Part shown: one piece after another, positions 14,386-25,542 of the stretch | Layout of the letters: the number at the start of each line of letters is the position of its first letter | How positions within the stretch are numbered: the first letter of the stretch is position 1 | Translations under genes and position numbers: made by a program | Source: Condylostoma magnum | Lineage: Eukaryota > Ciliophora > Heterotrichea > Heterotrichida > Condylostomatidae | Direction of reading: 5' to 3' | NCBI GenBank assembly: GCA_920105805.1 | Contig: CAKKTI010000187.1 | Location: 1-34,733 of the forward strand | Length of the DNA: 34,733 nucleotides | The notes under the pieces: model-generated | What the model saw: only the letters and a program-made list of their open reading frames with translations | Databases searched by the model: none | Told to the model about the DNA's origin: nothing

Positions 14386-14852
14386 TTTATATTTTCTATA
14401 TTTACTCGCTCGGCTTTTAAGCTTGAAATATGTAAAATTAAGAATTTTAGGAATATGAAGGAAGGATTAAATAGATGATTGTGTTTTATGTTGAATATGA
14501 GAATTTGGTTGGGAATTTCCTTGTTTAAATGGGGAAATTTTAAGGTTTTTGTAAGCTGAAATTATAATTTTAATCCATTTTATCATTAATTTTAGAGAAG
14601 GTGTTGTTCTCTGTACGGGATATATAGAAGGTTTTTAAGCTGTATACTTCGTAGAGTTAATTTATATGTTTATAGTTAATTATGGCTTAGAGTAAAATAG
14701 TTTATGGGATATCGATATGTCTCTTATAGTAAATATATATGAGAAAAGTGAAATGCTATCCAAAGCTATCAAAAATTCCATAAATCATTTAAACATACTA
14801 GATTTGATTTCTAAGTACAAATTATCTATATTTTCCTTCGAATATAATTAAA
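14386..14852. promoter_or_regulatory. divergent intergenic spacer between the giant ectoprotein gene and the zinc-knuckle gene
   Basis: This is the longest spacer in the window (467 bp). It separates the start codons of two large divergently transcribed genes, so both 5' UTRs and promoters must lie here. It is AT-rich with scattered TATA-like stretches (for example near 14730), but I cannot assign a specific site. Frames upstream of 14385 stay open and could be read as an N-terminal extension. I reject that because the signal peptide begins at 14385. No tRNA or repeat seen. Confidence 0.4.
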
Positions 14853-17345
14853 ATGGATTTCCAAACTTATCATCCCGTAGCAGCGAAGCTTATCAATACC
14901 ATTAACAAGGTTTTTGGCTGCAGCTTATAGAACCAATATCAGTAACTCCACAGTTAAATCTGAAACTTGAACTTGCATTTAAAGGAATGATAAGTTGCTG
15001 ATTATTTATATGTAAACAACATGCTTTAAGGAATTTAAAGATAAATTGTTGCACAATGCTAGATCTAGAGCTACTAAAATAGCCTTTAAAGTTTAACTAT
15101 TATTGCCTTAAATTAACCTAATATAATAGATGGCATACAGGAAATATACAAGCTAATCAATTAATTCAGGGGAGGTAACTGTAGTTTAATTGGAATCGTA
15201 GCGTATAGATACCGTGCAGCTAAGAGCTTTTACTCTACATTGAATTCAGATTAGAATGTTAAATACTAAAATCCTTTTAAATAACTACTAAAGTACAAAT
15301 TTAAGCCGATTTTCATTTTAATAGGGGATAAAATGTAAAATTAACTAGAGTAATATCTAAATTTGTATTAGCTAAGAGATTTTGTTACAAAGGATTAGCT
15401 TTAGGAGCTTTAAAGCTATTGATTATCATTTCTGAAGTATAATCAATGCAATAAATGCTTAAACCTATTTCCTGGAGACCAATACTTTTGTATATCATGC
15501 CTTGAATACAATGCATAGGCTTAAGATTAAATTCAAAACCATTAAAATAATCCATACAGCCCCCTTAAAAGAATGGTATAAACTTGCAGTAATTGCAACT
15601 ATAAAACTTATTCCTCCAGTTCATTTTGTATATGGTGCCTATATCAAAATAAACTTTACTAGGGTAATCAAATATCAGATGAAAATATAAGATAATATGC
15701 TGATTGTATTCAATGAATTTGCAGATGTTAAAATCTTAATTAGTTGACTTCTAATTGCTTAGCCTGTGACAATATAGACAAAGAAATTAAATAGTTTTTA
15801 GAGAACTTTGTTTATAAATTAGATGAATGAGAATGCTAAAACTGTATGGCTAATAACTAGAATTTATGACTATTTTGTGACTTTTGTGGGGAAAATAGTG
15901 GTTAAAGAAGTATGCTCAATAATTTGATATGAAAAAGAGATGTTTAAAGAAGTTAAGAAGATTAGAACTATAATTAAATACTTAATGCTTGATGTAGTAC
16001 TTGCAATAGGTAAGTATAGTATTCAAAACCAATTCAATCAAATTGTAATAATTGCTCAAAGCTTATTACACGCTTATAGCAAAAAGTTATATAGTATTGG
16101 GATGATATATAAGCTAAAGTTCAAGATGAGTATTAGAAGAATAGAAGTAATTAGATATTGTACCAGAATAGATGCAACTGCAATAGGAACTAGAATAGAG
16201 GATTTATATGCACTTAATGCTTTAAAATTTAAGATATTTAAAAGTTAGATGAGTAATAAAATAAGGAAAGATAGCAATGACTATGAATTAGTGAAAGATT
16301 GAGATGCAGATGTAGCTGTAACTTATATTAATCCAAATTTAAAAATTGCCCACATTGTAAGGAAAAAAATCAGATTTATCATAGATTCTAGATATACCTA
16401 TTACCCAAATAGATATTAGACAGAATAGAATATATGTGTCTTAAATGCTTTTAATGGTCCTTATTAGGCTAAAGCTGCTAAAATTGCTCTTATTAAGACA
16501 AAATAGCCATATAAATGATCGATAGTAATTATTTGAATTTCTCTGGAAGTATATGCCAATATTGCCAAAATTATATCAATTATTAAGCAGATACTTGCAT
16601 AGAGTGTCTATTGGAGAATGCTAAAAACGAGGATATTCTTAAATGAGCTTGCACATATTGCAGTACTTATTAACAGTAATTACTTAACTTTTGTAGTGTT
16701 TGCCGTAGATAACCTAAAGAGCAGAATATTATAGCTAAAAGAGCCATTTTAGAAAACTATTAGAACAATTTGTATAGTAAGTATCTTACTTTCAATTGCT
16801 CATTCTGTTCTTATTAAATTTTCTTTGAGTTAGAATATGATAATATATAGTGCTAAGATTGCTACACTTAATATTAAAGAAAGAAGTAATAAAAAAGGGA
16901 GTGTGCTTTTTATTATTGGAATAGGTAAAATATTAAGAAGCTTTGTAAATGTAGGAACCAACAATATGATAATTTTATGTATTGCATACATTGTAAGGAA
17001 ATCAAATCAGAAAAACATGTATTTTCATAATATGCATAAGAAGTTGATTAAATTGAGAAAATAATGTATAGAATGCTTTAAAAAACATCAGTATTTTGAA
17101 GAAATATTCCTCTAAAGCCTAAGAATCAAACTTATCGTAATATAGAAAGATTATATAAGGTATAACGATTATTAATTGTTTGTTTTAACTGTTATACGCC
17201 TACTAAACTTCAATAAAATTGTTAGAATTGTGAATCCCCTTTATTTGAAGTTGATAAATTTATTCAGCTGCTTCAAGTTAGCAATCATTAGCTTAGTTTA
17301 AGATTTTATGAGTATACTTGGTTTAATTTGTACAAATATCTTTAA
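14853..17345 (+). CDS. protein with 13 tandem CxxC...CxxC zinc knuckles
   Basis: ATG at 14853 opens a frame of about 830 codons. About 190 residues at the N-terminus have no recognised domain. They are followed by about 13 units of two CxxC pairs 8-16 residues apart. Examples are CNKCLNLFPGDQYFCISC, CSNCNYKTYSSSSFCIWC, WECQNC...LFCDFC, CLKC...CQNC, CTYC...CSVC, CSFC...CQDC and CFNC...CQNC. Spacers are Gln/Asn/Tyr-rich, and several units start with Trp, as in RanBP2-type zinc fingers. Each unit should bind one zinc ion; binding to ubiquitin, RNA or protein is possible but not shown. Standard-code ORFs at 15940-16248 and 16837-17064 are shadows in another frame. The end is uncertain: TAA at 17343-17345, then TAA TAG at 17349-17354, and another TAA near 17445. 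It is in the same frame as the downstream kinase. Confidence 0.75.
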
Positions 17346-17486
17346 CTCTAATAGTTACTATTTAAACTCATAACTCCTAATCATCTTTGCACATCTCTTT
17401 CTTCTCAAAAATTATTCTATAAAGTATCTTATTTTCCAAAACAAGCAAATCAATAAACATTCCTAATAATTAATAGCATAAATATA

Positions 17487-18740
17487 ATGGAGAACTATGT
17501 AGTAGACTTAGATAACATAAATGTTTAGGACACTGAAAATGACTAACAATTCGACACTTTGCTAGGAACAACAATTTTTCTATTTGCCAATCCATCCTCC
17601 GGGGGAAATCTAGCCAGATACTATGTCTAGCTGGGAACAGAGATGATGAAGTTCAATATAGAAGACAGAGAAATCTCTCTATACATTTACAACTTACTTG
17701 ATCCAGAGAATAAGCAGCAAGGCTTAGAGATGCTCTACAATTTAACCTAATACCGACAGTTTATAAGGGTTATAGCTGCTGGAGGGGATGGCACACTCCT
17801 TTGACTTGTTTAGGATATAATTTCAAAGGAAATCAACTTAACTTACGTTGCATTGACTGTTCTACCCTTTGGTACTGGTAATGACTTGGCTGCTATGCTA
17901 GGATGAGGCAGAGAGCCTTAAATGCCTTTAATAGGTGAAAACCTACAAAACTTAAGGCAATCTGTAAGAAACTGATACAATACCAGGATATCAGCAATTG
18001 ACATATGACAAGTAACAGTTATACTCAACAACAACGGCAGATTTATACGGATTAAGAAAAATGAGCAGGGAAAGAACATTAAAACAGAGATGAAGAATGA
18101 TGATGGTTCAACTTAGCTAGAATTTCAACGTTTAATGAGCAATTACTTCAGTATGGGAATTGATTCAAGAATAGGCTTAGGATTTGACAAGCGTCGCAGT
18201 AAATCTAAATGCTGTAATAAGTGTATATACGGCCTAGAAGGATTCAAAAAGATGTTTTGTTTAAAATCCCCGAAAGTTAATCAGTATATAACTGAATTTT
18301 ACTCAGAAGAAACTTAATAAAGAGTCTTTACAAGTGAGCAAATTAACAAAAATGATGCTGTACTAGTGGCTCTCAATACCAAGACATATGGAGGTGCGGA
18401 TAATCCTATTTGGGAGAAGTCAAAGCCAGGAGGAGTTTTGGGCTAAAAGGAGGCTTTTGGGCCTAGATCCCCATATGACAAGAAACTGGAATGAATGACT
18501 TTCACTAAAACCGGCTTAACTACTGAGTAAGTAAAATGTCTTTCAGGAAATGCTAAGAAAATTCATTAAGGAGAAGGTCCTTTTGTGCTTACTATGCAGT
18601 CACATGCTAACGAGTATAGAATGTATATGGAGGTAGATGGCGAGTACTTCTATTGCCTTAATCCTCAGCTGGTCAGAGTAGAACGATCAAGTTTATCTGA
18701 CAGATTCTCTATTCTAGTACCAAATGAAAGTAATTATTAG
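17487..18740 (+). CDS. diacylglycerol kinase, catalytic-core-only form
   Basis: ATG at 17487 and TAG at 18738 give 417 residues without introns. It phosphorylates diacylglycerol to phosphatidic acid with ATP, ending DAG signals and feeding lipid synthesis. The catalytic domain shows FANPSSGGN near residue 33, the glycine-rich GGDGT at 99-103 and LPFGTGNDLA at 126-135. The accessory domain shows NYFSMGIDSRIGLGF and LNTKTYGGADNPIW. Five in-frame TGA codons fall at Trp-compatible positions, including GGDGTLLW and MLGWG. There are no C1 fingers, EF-hands or PH domain, so it is shorter than most animal enzymes and closer to simple plant or protist forms. The stop is inferred from the end of the conserved region; reading on would run antisense through the ankyrin gene. 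It is preceded on the same strand by the zinc-knuckle gene. Confidence 0.9.
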
Positions 18741-20378
18741 ATAAGAAAGATTTTTTTAGTATTGATTCTCATTCCAAATGTATTGAAAAGTATATTATAC
18801 TGTTTTGGAGTTGCTTTACTCGTTTTATTGGCCTTTAGTATAAAGTTTATTAAACGAGCACATCTCACCAGTTTTTTTGCTTGTTTAGTTTGACATACTT
18901 GGGATATGTGTTTCCCTGCTCTTGTAGTTATTTAGTTGCTGGCCCCGTTGAGTATGAGATAATCAATGGCTTAAGGGAAATCGACTTTAGCTGCAATGTA
19001 CAGAGGAGTTCTACCCAAAAAGTCCTAGGAGTCTATATAGATCCCCTTTCTTAGTAGAAAAAGCAGCATTTTCAGGTTTTTGCGTCTTGCAGCTCAGTGG
19101 AGTCCAGTTAGTCCTAGTTTATCAAACTCAAATATTATTCATTTGTTCATGCTGACTAATTGCTTTACTTGATGAAGATTTCCTTGCTTAACTTAAGAAA
19201 GGAATAATCTGGCTCCTTTATGCTAAAAAGGGGTTTTTGGTATTACATTACTCAGATTATTAATTTGTTAGGATGTAAGATTTAAGTATTTCAAGTGCCG
19301 TATAGATGATAAGGCCTTTCTACGCTTTTATTGGTATTTTAGCCCAATTGATTATCTTTTATAAACAATTTAAGGAGATTTTTGCATATGGTCATTTAAT
19401 TCTTGCATAGTATGTTTTTCTCCTCATTTTCTGCATCTGCATACTGCCTTAGGACTGAAAATCATTGGCGACTATATCATTGATTTAGCTTGATTAGATT
19501 TAAGATTTAGCTACGAGTTACTAAATTTAAATGTTTATCTGCTTTAAAGTATTCTTACTATATGCTTTTAAGCGTCTAGTCCTGATCTAGATTAGCAATT
19601 TGATCGTGTTTGTACTGGAGATTATCTGGAATTAATTGCACTTGTGTTATTTTTAACATCTGAGTAATATCTTCTAATTCTGGATTAAGCTTTAGGTGTA
19701 TTTCTCCTTATAATGAAGTTTTTATAGGAATTAGTTCGTTTGTTCACCTTTCAGAAAACTTTTGTGTCCATTTTATTAAGTTATACTAAATTTTGTAAAC
19801 TGTTTTAATAGTTCCTTTTTGCCTTCAATTCTTGTCATTTTCCTTTAGATTTTAGCAATCTTTTAGGAGTTTTACTACTTTGACTTTAAAACCTGATAAA
19901 TATTGTTATAATTACTCAAGCCATACATGCTTTAACTATCAATTTATCTAGAGGTTTATCTTAGTAAATCAACTCCTACTTTGTATCTACAAATTGATTC
20001 AATGAAATTTCTAGGTAATTTTATAGAGAATTCCTTATCTTAGATAGGATTAAGCAATGCATCATAATACAGTTTTTGTATTTCTGACTTAGTAAGCTTC
20101 CCTTTCTTTCATTTATTGACCAATTCGGTAATAACTGGTCCACTATGTTACATTGATAATTTCTAATTTTACATTTTCAACTTTACAGGATTAAAATTCA
20201 TTTACTACAACCCTCTTATAAGGCTTCTTGCCCTATTGTTTTTACTAGTAATTTTCCCTACATTTGTAGCAACTTATCTGAAATTTCTTACTGAGGTAGC
20301 TCTTTGGAATCGATTAATTTACTATAGTTTCCTAGTTTATTGCTTTCTTTATTACAAATCAGCTGTACTTTTAAACAT
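18737..20378 (-). CDS. ankyrin-repeat protein with a disordered N-terminal half
   Basis: ATG at 20378 begins MFKSTADLQQRKQQTRKLQQ. Removing two putative introns (19747-19707 and 19558-19542) gives a continuous 527-residue frame that ends at TAA 18739-18737. The first 300 residues are basic and Gln/Ser-rich. The C-terminal part carries at least three ankyrin units, recognisable from SQVKQGNLHQVKQLV, GLTGLHWAARRKNLKMLLFL and GRTPLYIAAKVDFPQAIDYL; Trp in the second is TGA. Ankyrin repeats are protein-binding, so a scaffold role is likely, but the partner is unknown. The last stop (TAA TAA) overlaps the diacylglycerol kinase stop on the other strand. It lies 70 bp downstream of the PI-PLC-X gene on the same strand. 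Confidence 0.8.
19542..19558 (-). other. putative 17-nt intron in the ankyrin gene
   Basis: The minus-strand sequence GTAAGAATACTTTAAAG has a canonical GTAAG 5' site. Splicing it joins DQTLKSI to YRQTFKFSNSQLNLKSNQ and restores the frame that carries the ankyrin repeats. The tiny size resembles the 15-16 nt introns known from heterotrich ciliates. Confidence 0.5.
19707..19747 (-). other. putative 41-nt intron in the ankyrin gene
   Basis: GT-AG bounded (GTGAAC...TATAAG on the minus strand), with an internal CTAAT resembling a branch site. Its removal joins two protein-like frames to read SFLKGEIHLKLNPELED. The length (2 mod 3) is exactly what the frame change requires. Not supported by transcript data. 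Confidence 0.55.
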
Positions 20379-20448
20379 TCTTTGCACTGAATTCTCTCCT
20401 AGCAATGCAAACTGCTTCTAAGTAGGTTTGTACTCCATTTTCTTAAAA

Positions 20449-21435
20449 CTAACTGATGTTATTCATCTCTAACACAACTTCCATCAACTCACTCTCTAGG
20501 AAGTTGTCGATAATTAGAATATTGCCCATTCTATCCCCTCTGCTCTGTGCATTTTGCCAGAAATCAGGAAGTGCTTTATTTCCATACTTAGCTAATTCCA
20601 GTAACGTTCCAGGCTCCCAGGGCAAAATAGAATCAATTATACAAGAAGCTGCAGGCGTTAAAGTCCAAGACATCTTGAAAAGTACATCTGAATGCTCCCC
20701 ATCCATAAAGTTCTGCATTGTAGAGTTGTTAAACTGAACCATAGTATCTAACTTACAAGAATCAGCATAAGTGTTATGAATGGTGGAATCAACATTCCAT
20801 ATCTTATTAGTAGCAAAGGTTTCTCTATCCATGGTAACCAATGCCCTCTGGTTTTTAGCTAAATGGTCATTCAGGGTCTTAGTGAAATCGTAGTCCTACT
20901 CTATAAGCAAATCTCCGAAAATGTCTAGAATCATGTGTTCTAGCTCCGTTACATCTCCAGTATCAGGATCACCATCAAAGTGGCTGGCCTCTACCACTAC
21001 GAACTCCTTAGGGTGATCGTTAAGAAAAGCAGTTATGTTCCTTAGTAGTAGCTCTATATTGTTACCATCTATTAGATGAAATGTTCTCCAAGCTTGAGTG
21101 GTATTATCCCAACCACACCTTAAATCAAAATATCTAATCCCATTTTTCATCTGAGTATAGAAATCAACTGTTTGCGATTAAGCCCATTCATGGATTATTT
21201 CATCAACGTCTCTATCAATGAAGTTAGCTATTCTTATTAGCTCTTCTACTTTATCTGATTGAGCACCCGGCATGAGAATGGGATAGAGCTGATAAGTGCC
21301 ACTGTCATGAGTGCCTGGAAGAGTCATGTTCTTGAAGGTTAAGTTACCCAAAGATGAAAGATTGTCTCCCATCCAGTTTTCGTAGTTTTAGGAAGTAAAA
21401 AATAATGAGAATAGATTGACAAGCAAACTCCACAT
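20449..21435 (-). CDS. secreted PI-PLC X-domain protein
   Basis: 328 residues without introns. The N-terminus MWSLLVNLFSLFFTSQ looks like a signal peptide, so the protein is probably secreted or lumenal. The PI-PLC X fold is recognised from LPGTHDSGTY (His43 as first catalytic His) and GIRYFDLRCGW...WRTFHLIDG (His120 as likely second), then FVVVEASHFDGD and a C-terminal RGDRMGNILIIDNFLESE. There are no PH, EF-hand, Y or C2 domains, so it belongs with single-domain, calcium-independent PLCXD or bacterial-type enzymes rather than canonical PLC. Substrate is inferred as phosphatidylinositol or a GPI-like lipid. TAA in ...EWA-Q-SQTVDF is read as Gln. TAG at 20451-20449 is the chosen stop. It is divergent from the TBC gene, with about 100 bp between start codons. 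Confidence 0.88.
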
Positions 21436-21538
21436 TTAATTATGATTTTTTATAAAAGTATAATATTTATTGAGGTTTAAAATGCTATTGTTGAATAAAT
21501 TTAGGGCCATTTTGCATATAAAACTATAAAATATTAAT

Positions 21539-23428
21539 ATGATCTAGATTAGTGATCCCTAAACTCGAATTCATGTGTGGAGAGTAATTTTTACTTAGAT
21601 TTACTTAGTTCCTGACCTCTCCTAAGAATATCCAATTGAAACTGAATTTGATTTACCAAAGCAGCGTGTAATTCATTCAGATGTTGAAAGAACTCGAAGC
21701 AATTTTATAACATAAGAAGAGAGATATAAGTTAGAGCTACTCTTAACGTATTACTGTAAGTAAGAACAAGTTACATACAAGCAGGGAATGAATGAAATTT
21801 GCATTCCTTTTATAATAATGATGAGAGATGGGCTAACATTGACAGAGAGTTATGAGTTCTTTAAAGCTTTTGTATAGAAATATCTTAAATCAATGTTTAA
21901 AGACAATGTAAATTTTATATAGGAATTTAAACCACTTTAAGCAATTTTTCCTATTTTTAAGCTTTTGTTAAAGTACCATGAGCCTAGACTTTGCAGTTTC
22001 TTATAAGGACACTGCATTATTCCTGAGTCTTTTGCAACGCCGTGGTTTATTACTCTGTTTGCCAGTAAAGTGAAGGAAATTGATATTCTATTGGCTTTAT
22101 GGGAAACTTTCCTAGAAGAAAATGACATTTTTCTACCATATTACTTAGCTGTGGCATTCCTACAACAGCATAAATTGCAGATTTAAACTCATAATCCTGA
22201 GAACCTACAAAGATTTATAAACCAGTTAACAATAAGTACCGTTGACTAGTTATAAGAGCTGCTTTAAATCACTAAAAATTTTCGTAAGAATTTGCCGTAT
22301 TCAATCCTCATAAAGCTTTAAAGCCTAGATATTTTTAACCTAGAGACTATAGATGAATTAGCCAGGGAGTTATAATAAATGTGCTGTTTTTAAGTACATC
22401 CTAGAGAAATAATATAAAGAATTTACCCTTAAGTTGGATTTTGCAATTGTCATAATCGTTCATGCTAATGGTGTTCAAAAATAGAGTAGCAAGTGCCCTT
22501 ATTAATAATGGATTGTAGAACACAGGAAGAGTAATAGGGAGGGATTTTGCCCAATACTATACTTATGGATCATTTAGCATATGAAAACGAGGATTTAATG
22601 CTTGAGTCAACTAATCAATTCTTTGCCATGAAGGGAGAGTTTCATATAAGTTTATTGGGATCTAAAGACTTCAGAAACTCAAACTTCGACCTATCAATGG
22701 ACACTTCTGACTAAGAAACTGATTTTGTGCAGAACATGCTGGAAAATCTTATAATAGACTTCAATACTAAAGGATTTCCATATATAAGTGTAATTGAAGG
22801 AGGATTTAAAGCATGTCACGATTTAGCTTTGAGATTAAAGTAAAAAATTGATCGCCATAAAACAAATAAGTGCTAGCCCTGCTTGGAGAATGGAGGCAAG
22901 AAGTCTATAAAGCGAAGATTCATTAATATGAGGAAATCTATAATGGGAAGAGTAAAAAGAGCATTTAGTTCTAATTCGCCTACTCCTGATAAGGAACACA
23001 GGTCTAATACACCTCCTCCTACCATCAGAAAACTAGAAAATATTGTCACTAAGAGGTAATTAGACTAGTGGAGGGAAGATCCATTAGTATCCTTCTTCTC
23101 ATGCTGTAGGTATGATTAGGCTACAAAGGAAGCTGATAAGGTTGATAGAATAATGATAATTACACGAGATTAGTTATACTTAGTCAATGAAATCAATGAT
23201 CTTTAAAGCCATCATCCAGAAATAGAAGTCTGTACTATTTTAGAGCAGTTTCCTTTATCTAATTTGATTAAAATAACGTCAAAGAAACATTCACCTACCT
23301 TTTTGTCATTTTATTTTAAAGAAGGGAAAGTGTAATCTGGTTTTTGCTATATACTACGAAATTCCAAGGAAGCTAAAAAGTGCATAGATCTGCTAGGAAG
23401 AAATTACAAGCTTAAATCTAAAAGTTGA
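21539..23428 (+). CDS. TBC1D23: TBC1D23-like protein (TBC + rhodanese + C-terminal domain)
   Basis: 629 residues in one frame, ATG 21539 to TGA 23426, directly followed by TAA. In animals TBC1D23 bridges endosome-derived vesicles to Golgi golgins. The TBC domain begins RIHVWRVIF and contains LLLKYHEPRLCSFLQGH...PWFITLFAS, which closely resembles the TBC1D23 core. A rhodanese-like domain follows from about LLIMDCRTQEE to GFPYISVIEGGFKA. A basic Ser/Pro/Thr linker precedes a C-terminal domain with RIMIITRDQLYLVNEI and LIKITSKKHSPTFLSF, matching the VKITSKKKHPELITF region of the human protein. Residues I45-D48-R51 (IHSDVER) and Y80-Q82 (YKQ) keep both catalytic fingers of active Rab GAPs, which the animal orthologue, as I recall it, lacks. 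It converges on the PDE gene, 16 bp apart. Confidence 0.88.
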
Positions 23429-23444
23429 TAATTTTTTTAATAAA

Positions 23445-25542
23445 CTAACTATTTTGTAGTAAAGGAGGGTCAACTTCATCTAATATAAAGCTAACAGGTT
23501 TTCCATTGGCCAAATTCTCACTTTCACTACTCCAAAATGCAATATTTTCGGTTATATTGTCTAGACATATACTGATTTCTAACTCTTTTCTGTCAAATCC
23601 AGTGTCGTAGTCCTCCTCTTCTTGTAAGTAAAGCATGTGTATTGCTCGCTCAAATGCTTCATAAAGTGGACTTACCAATACTGATAAAAACCCTTTTTAT
23701 GAATTAGGTAGAACGACTAAGTTTCTATCACAAAGAGCACTCACTGGAATTCCTAATTATCTTTCTTTATCCCCTTGTTGAAAGAATTCTAGTGTAATAA
23801 GCCTTGACCATTTACAGTGCAAGGCTAATTCTTTTGCTCCATGGCCTATATCTGAGCATTTAATTATAATTTACAGTATTAAATGCCTAAAATTATCGTC
23901 ATCTAAGGACAATTCTTCATTGTTATCTAAAAACTAATTAAACTCATTTACTTTGTTAAAGTGTTTTTGCAGGTCTGTAGCTAATACAGTATCAACTACA
24001 GTTTTTCGCATAGTCATTGCCTATTCCTTTGATAATCCTTCTATTATGTTGTATTTTTCCTATTATAACAGTGTGAACAAGAAATTACAGTGCATGTTTT
24101 CCAGCACACTCTAATCATTGTACTTTATAGCAAGTTAGTCTTAAGTAGCAACTAAAAAGGCATTGTTGACTCCAGGGTGTTATACATCATGGACCATTGC
24201 GGAAACTATCATTGAGAATATGTCTAGATCAGTTAATGAGTTGTTTTTTATTTCTAGGCCGTTTCTAGTAAGAAAAATAGTAGAACATGTAACATCAGCA
24301 GCATGTGCACTGTTATGGTAGTAATTTTGCCGGTAGTAGCTTGATTCTATTTTCTACAGGAAATTTTTTAGCTTACTATCATCTATTTTGAAGTAGTCTA
24401 GTATATTAGCCCTTGTAAAAATAAAGTATCCTATNNNNNNNNNNNNNNNNNNNNNNNNNNNNNNNNNNNNNNNNNNNNNNNNNNNNNNNNNNNNNNNNNN
24501 NNNNNNNNNNNNNNNNNNNNNNNNNNNNNNNNNNGCTTCCCTTATAGTGATATTATCCTACCCTTCGAAAAACATCACTTCTTGCATTATTGATAAAAGT
24601 TCCCTTACATCAGAATCTGAAAGCACTTATCCCTATGAGCTATCAAAGGACGAGTTATTAAGAGAAGGAGTTCTTTCAAATACATTCTCAATATCACTCC
24701 GAGATTTCATTTATTGCATTACGGGAGTCCCTGCATCTGACCCTTCCGTATGACATCTGGCGGATTTCAAGGATCCTTTTCTTTTTATTTGCATTTGTAG
24801 TTTAGAAAACAGTCTTCTCCTGCGAACTGCTGATACAGGCTGAAAGGAATCTATCATATCACGATTCTCAGTTAAGTAGTCTTAGCCTCTAGAATGAATT
24901 GTCTCAGCTAGGGTTGTTAGTCTTTTATGATAGTTAGAGCTAACAAAAATAATTAAACATACCAGGGAATATGATAGTAAATCTGGTTATTGTATATCTG
25001 AAGCTATTAAGCCTAGTAATTACACCAAGAAGTTGATACATATCATGTATATAGTCATTTTTATGTGATCATCCTAGAAAATCTAAGGTATAGGAATGGT
25101 TATTAGTATCAAATTCATTATATCTAGGTCATTGTCTACAAGGACTTTTGATATGATTATCATTAATGTGTATTGGAAATGAACGATGATTTTACTATGT
25201 GATTTCATAAACATTATCGTGGCAATGAAATGCAATAGGCGGATGACAAAAAGTTATTAACTCTGAAATATGCTAAAGCAAGTTACCAAAGCGGCTGAAA
25301 ATTTGACTACTTTCATATTTAATTTAAGCTTATCAATGAATGCATAAAATAATGTATAGGCCATTTCCCCAAGATCTCCAAGACTTAACTAGTATAGCCC
25401 TGGAATAAAAGTTAATAATATAAATTTCAAAACTCCAATAAGACATAGTAATTATTAAATAATTTATCAACAAAGCTAAGTAAATACCTAAAACAAGTAT
25501 ATTAATAATTCATAAGGCTTATTGAACAGAATTTAAAGACAT
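23445..25542 (-). CDS. multi-pass membrane 3',5'-cyclic nucleotide phosphodiesterase (interrupted by assembly gap)
   Basis: The catalytic domain is clear on the minus strand: YYHNSAHAADV, AMVHDVQHPGVNN (HDxxHxxxxN metal site), IKCSDIGHGAKELALH (second metal Asp), FFQQGDKERQLGIPVSALCD and NSQKGF, whose Gln is at the purine-selecting position. It hydrolyses cAMP and/or cGMP. Upstream of the gap the frame encodes about six hydrophobic helices between 25540 and 24940 (for example INFLVQLLGLIASDI), then a Ser/Arg-rich cytosolic linker. N-terminal membrane domains are known in PDEs of ciliates and apicomplexans. The start may be ATG 25542 or ATG 25446; the longer version needs a 34-nt intron (25433-25400). 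TAG at 23447 ends the gene. Ns at 24435-24534 hide the region joining linker and catalytic domain. Confidence 0.87.
24435..24534. other. assembly gap of 100 Ns
   Basis: Exactly 100 Ns, the usual placeholder for a gap of unknown size, inside the phosphodiesterase gene. Flanking sequence on both sides is PDE-compatible on the same strand, so this is probably one gene, but the missing length and any intron cannot be judged. Confidence 0.95.
25400..25433 (-). other. putative 34-nt intron near the PDE 5' end
   Basis: Bounded by GTTTTG...TTCCAG on the minus strand, with ATTAAC as a possible branch site and a pyrimidine-rich 3' end. Removal joins MSYW to RLYQLSLGDLGEMAYTLFYA. The length is 1 mod 3, as the frame change requires. 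No transcript support. Confidence 0.45.

Noticed and set aside
14385-14386. Extension of the giant protein upstream of 14385, where the frame remains open
   Set aside because: The hydrophobic signal peptide starts right at this ATG; upstream sequence is AT-rich and in this code openness means little.
15502-17064. Long standard-code ORFs (102, 75 and 62 residues) whose translation looked faintly like repeated TBP or Alba modules
   Set aside because: They share one frame offset from a frame with 13 regularly spaced CxxC pairs and a good start at 14853. The resemblance was weak and comes from out-of-frame reading of repeats.
20236-20737. Plus-strand hydrophobic ORF at 20236-20421 and ORF at 20456-20737
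   Set aside because: The first is antisense to the start of the ankyrin gene, the second antisense to the PI-PLC-X catalytic domain.
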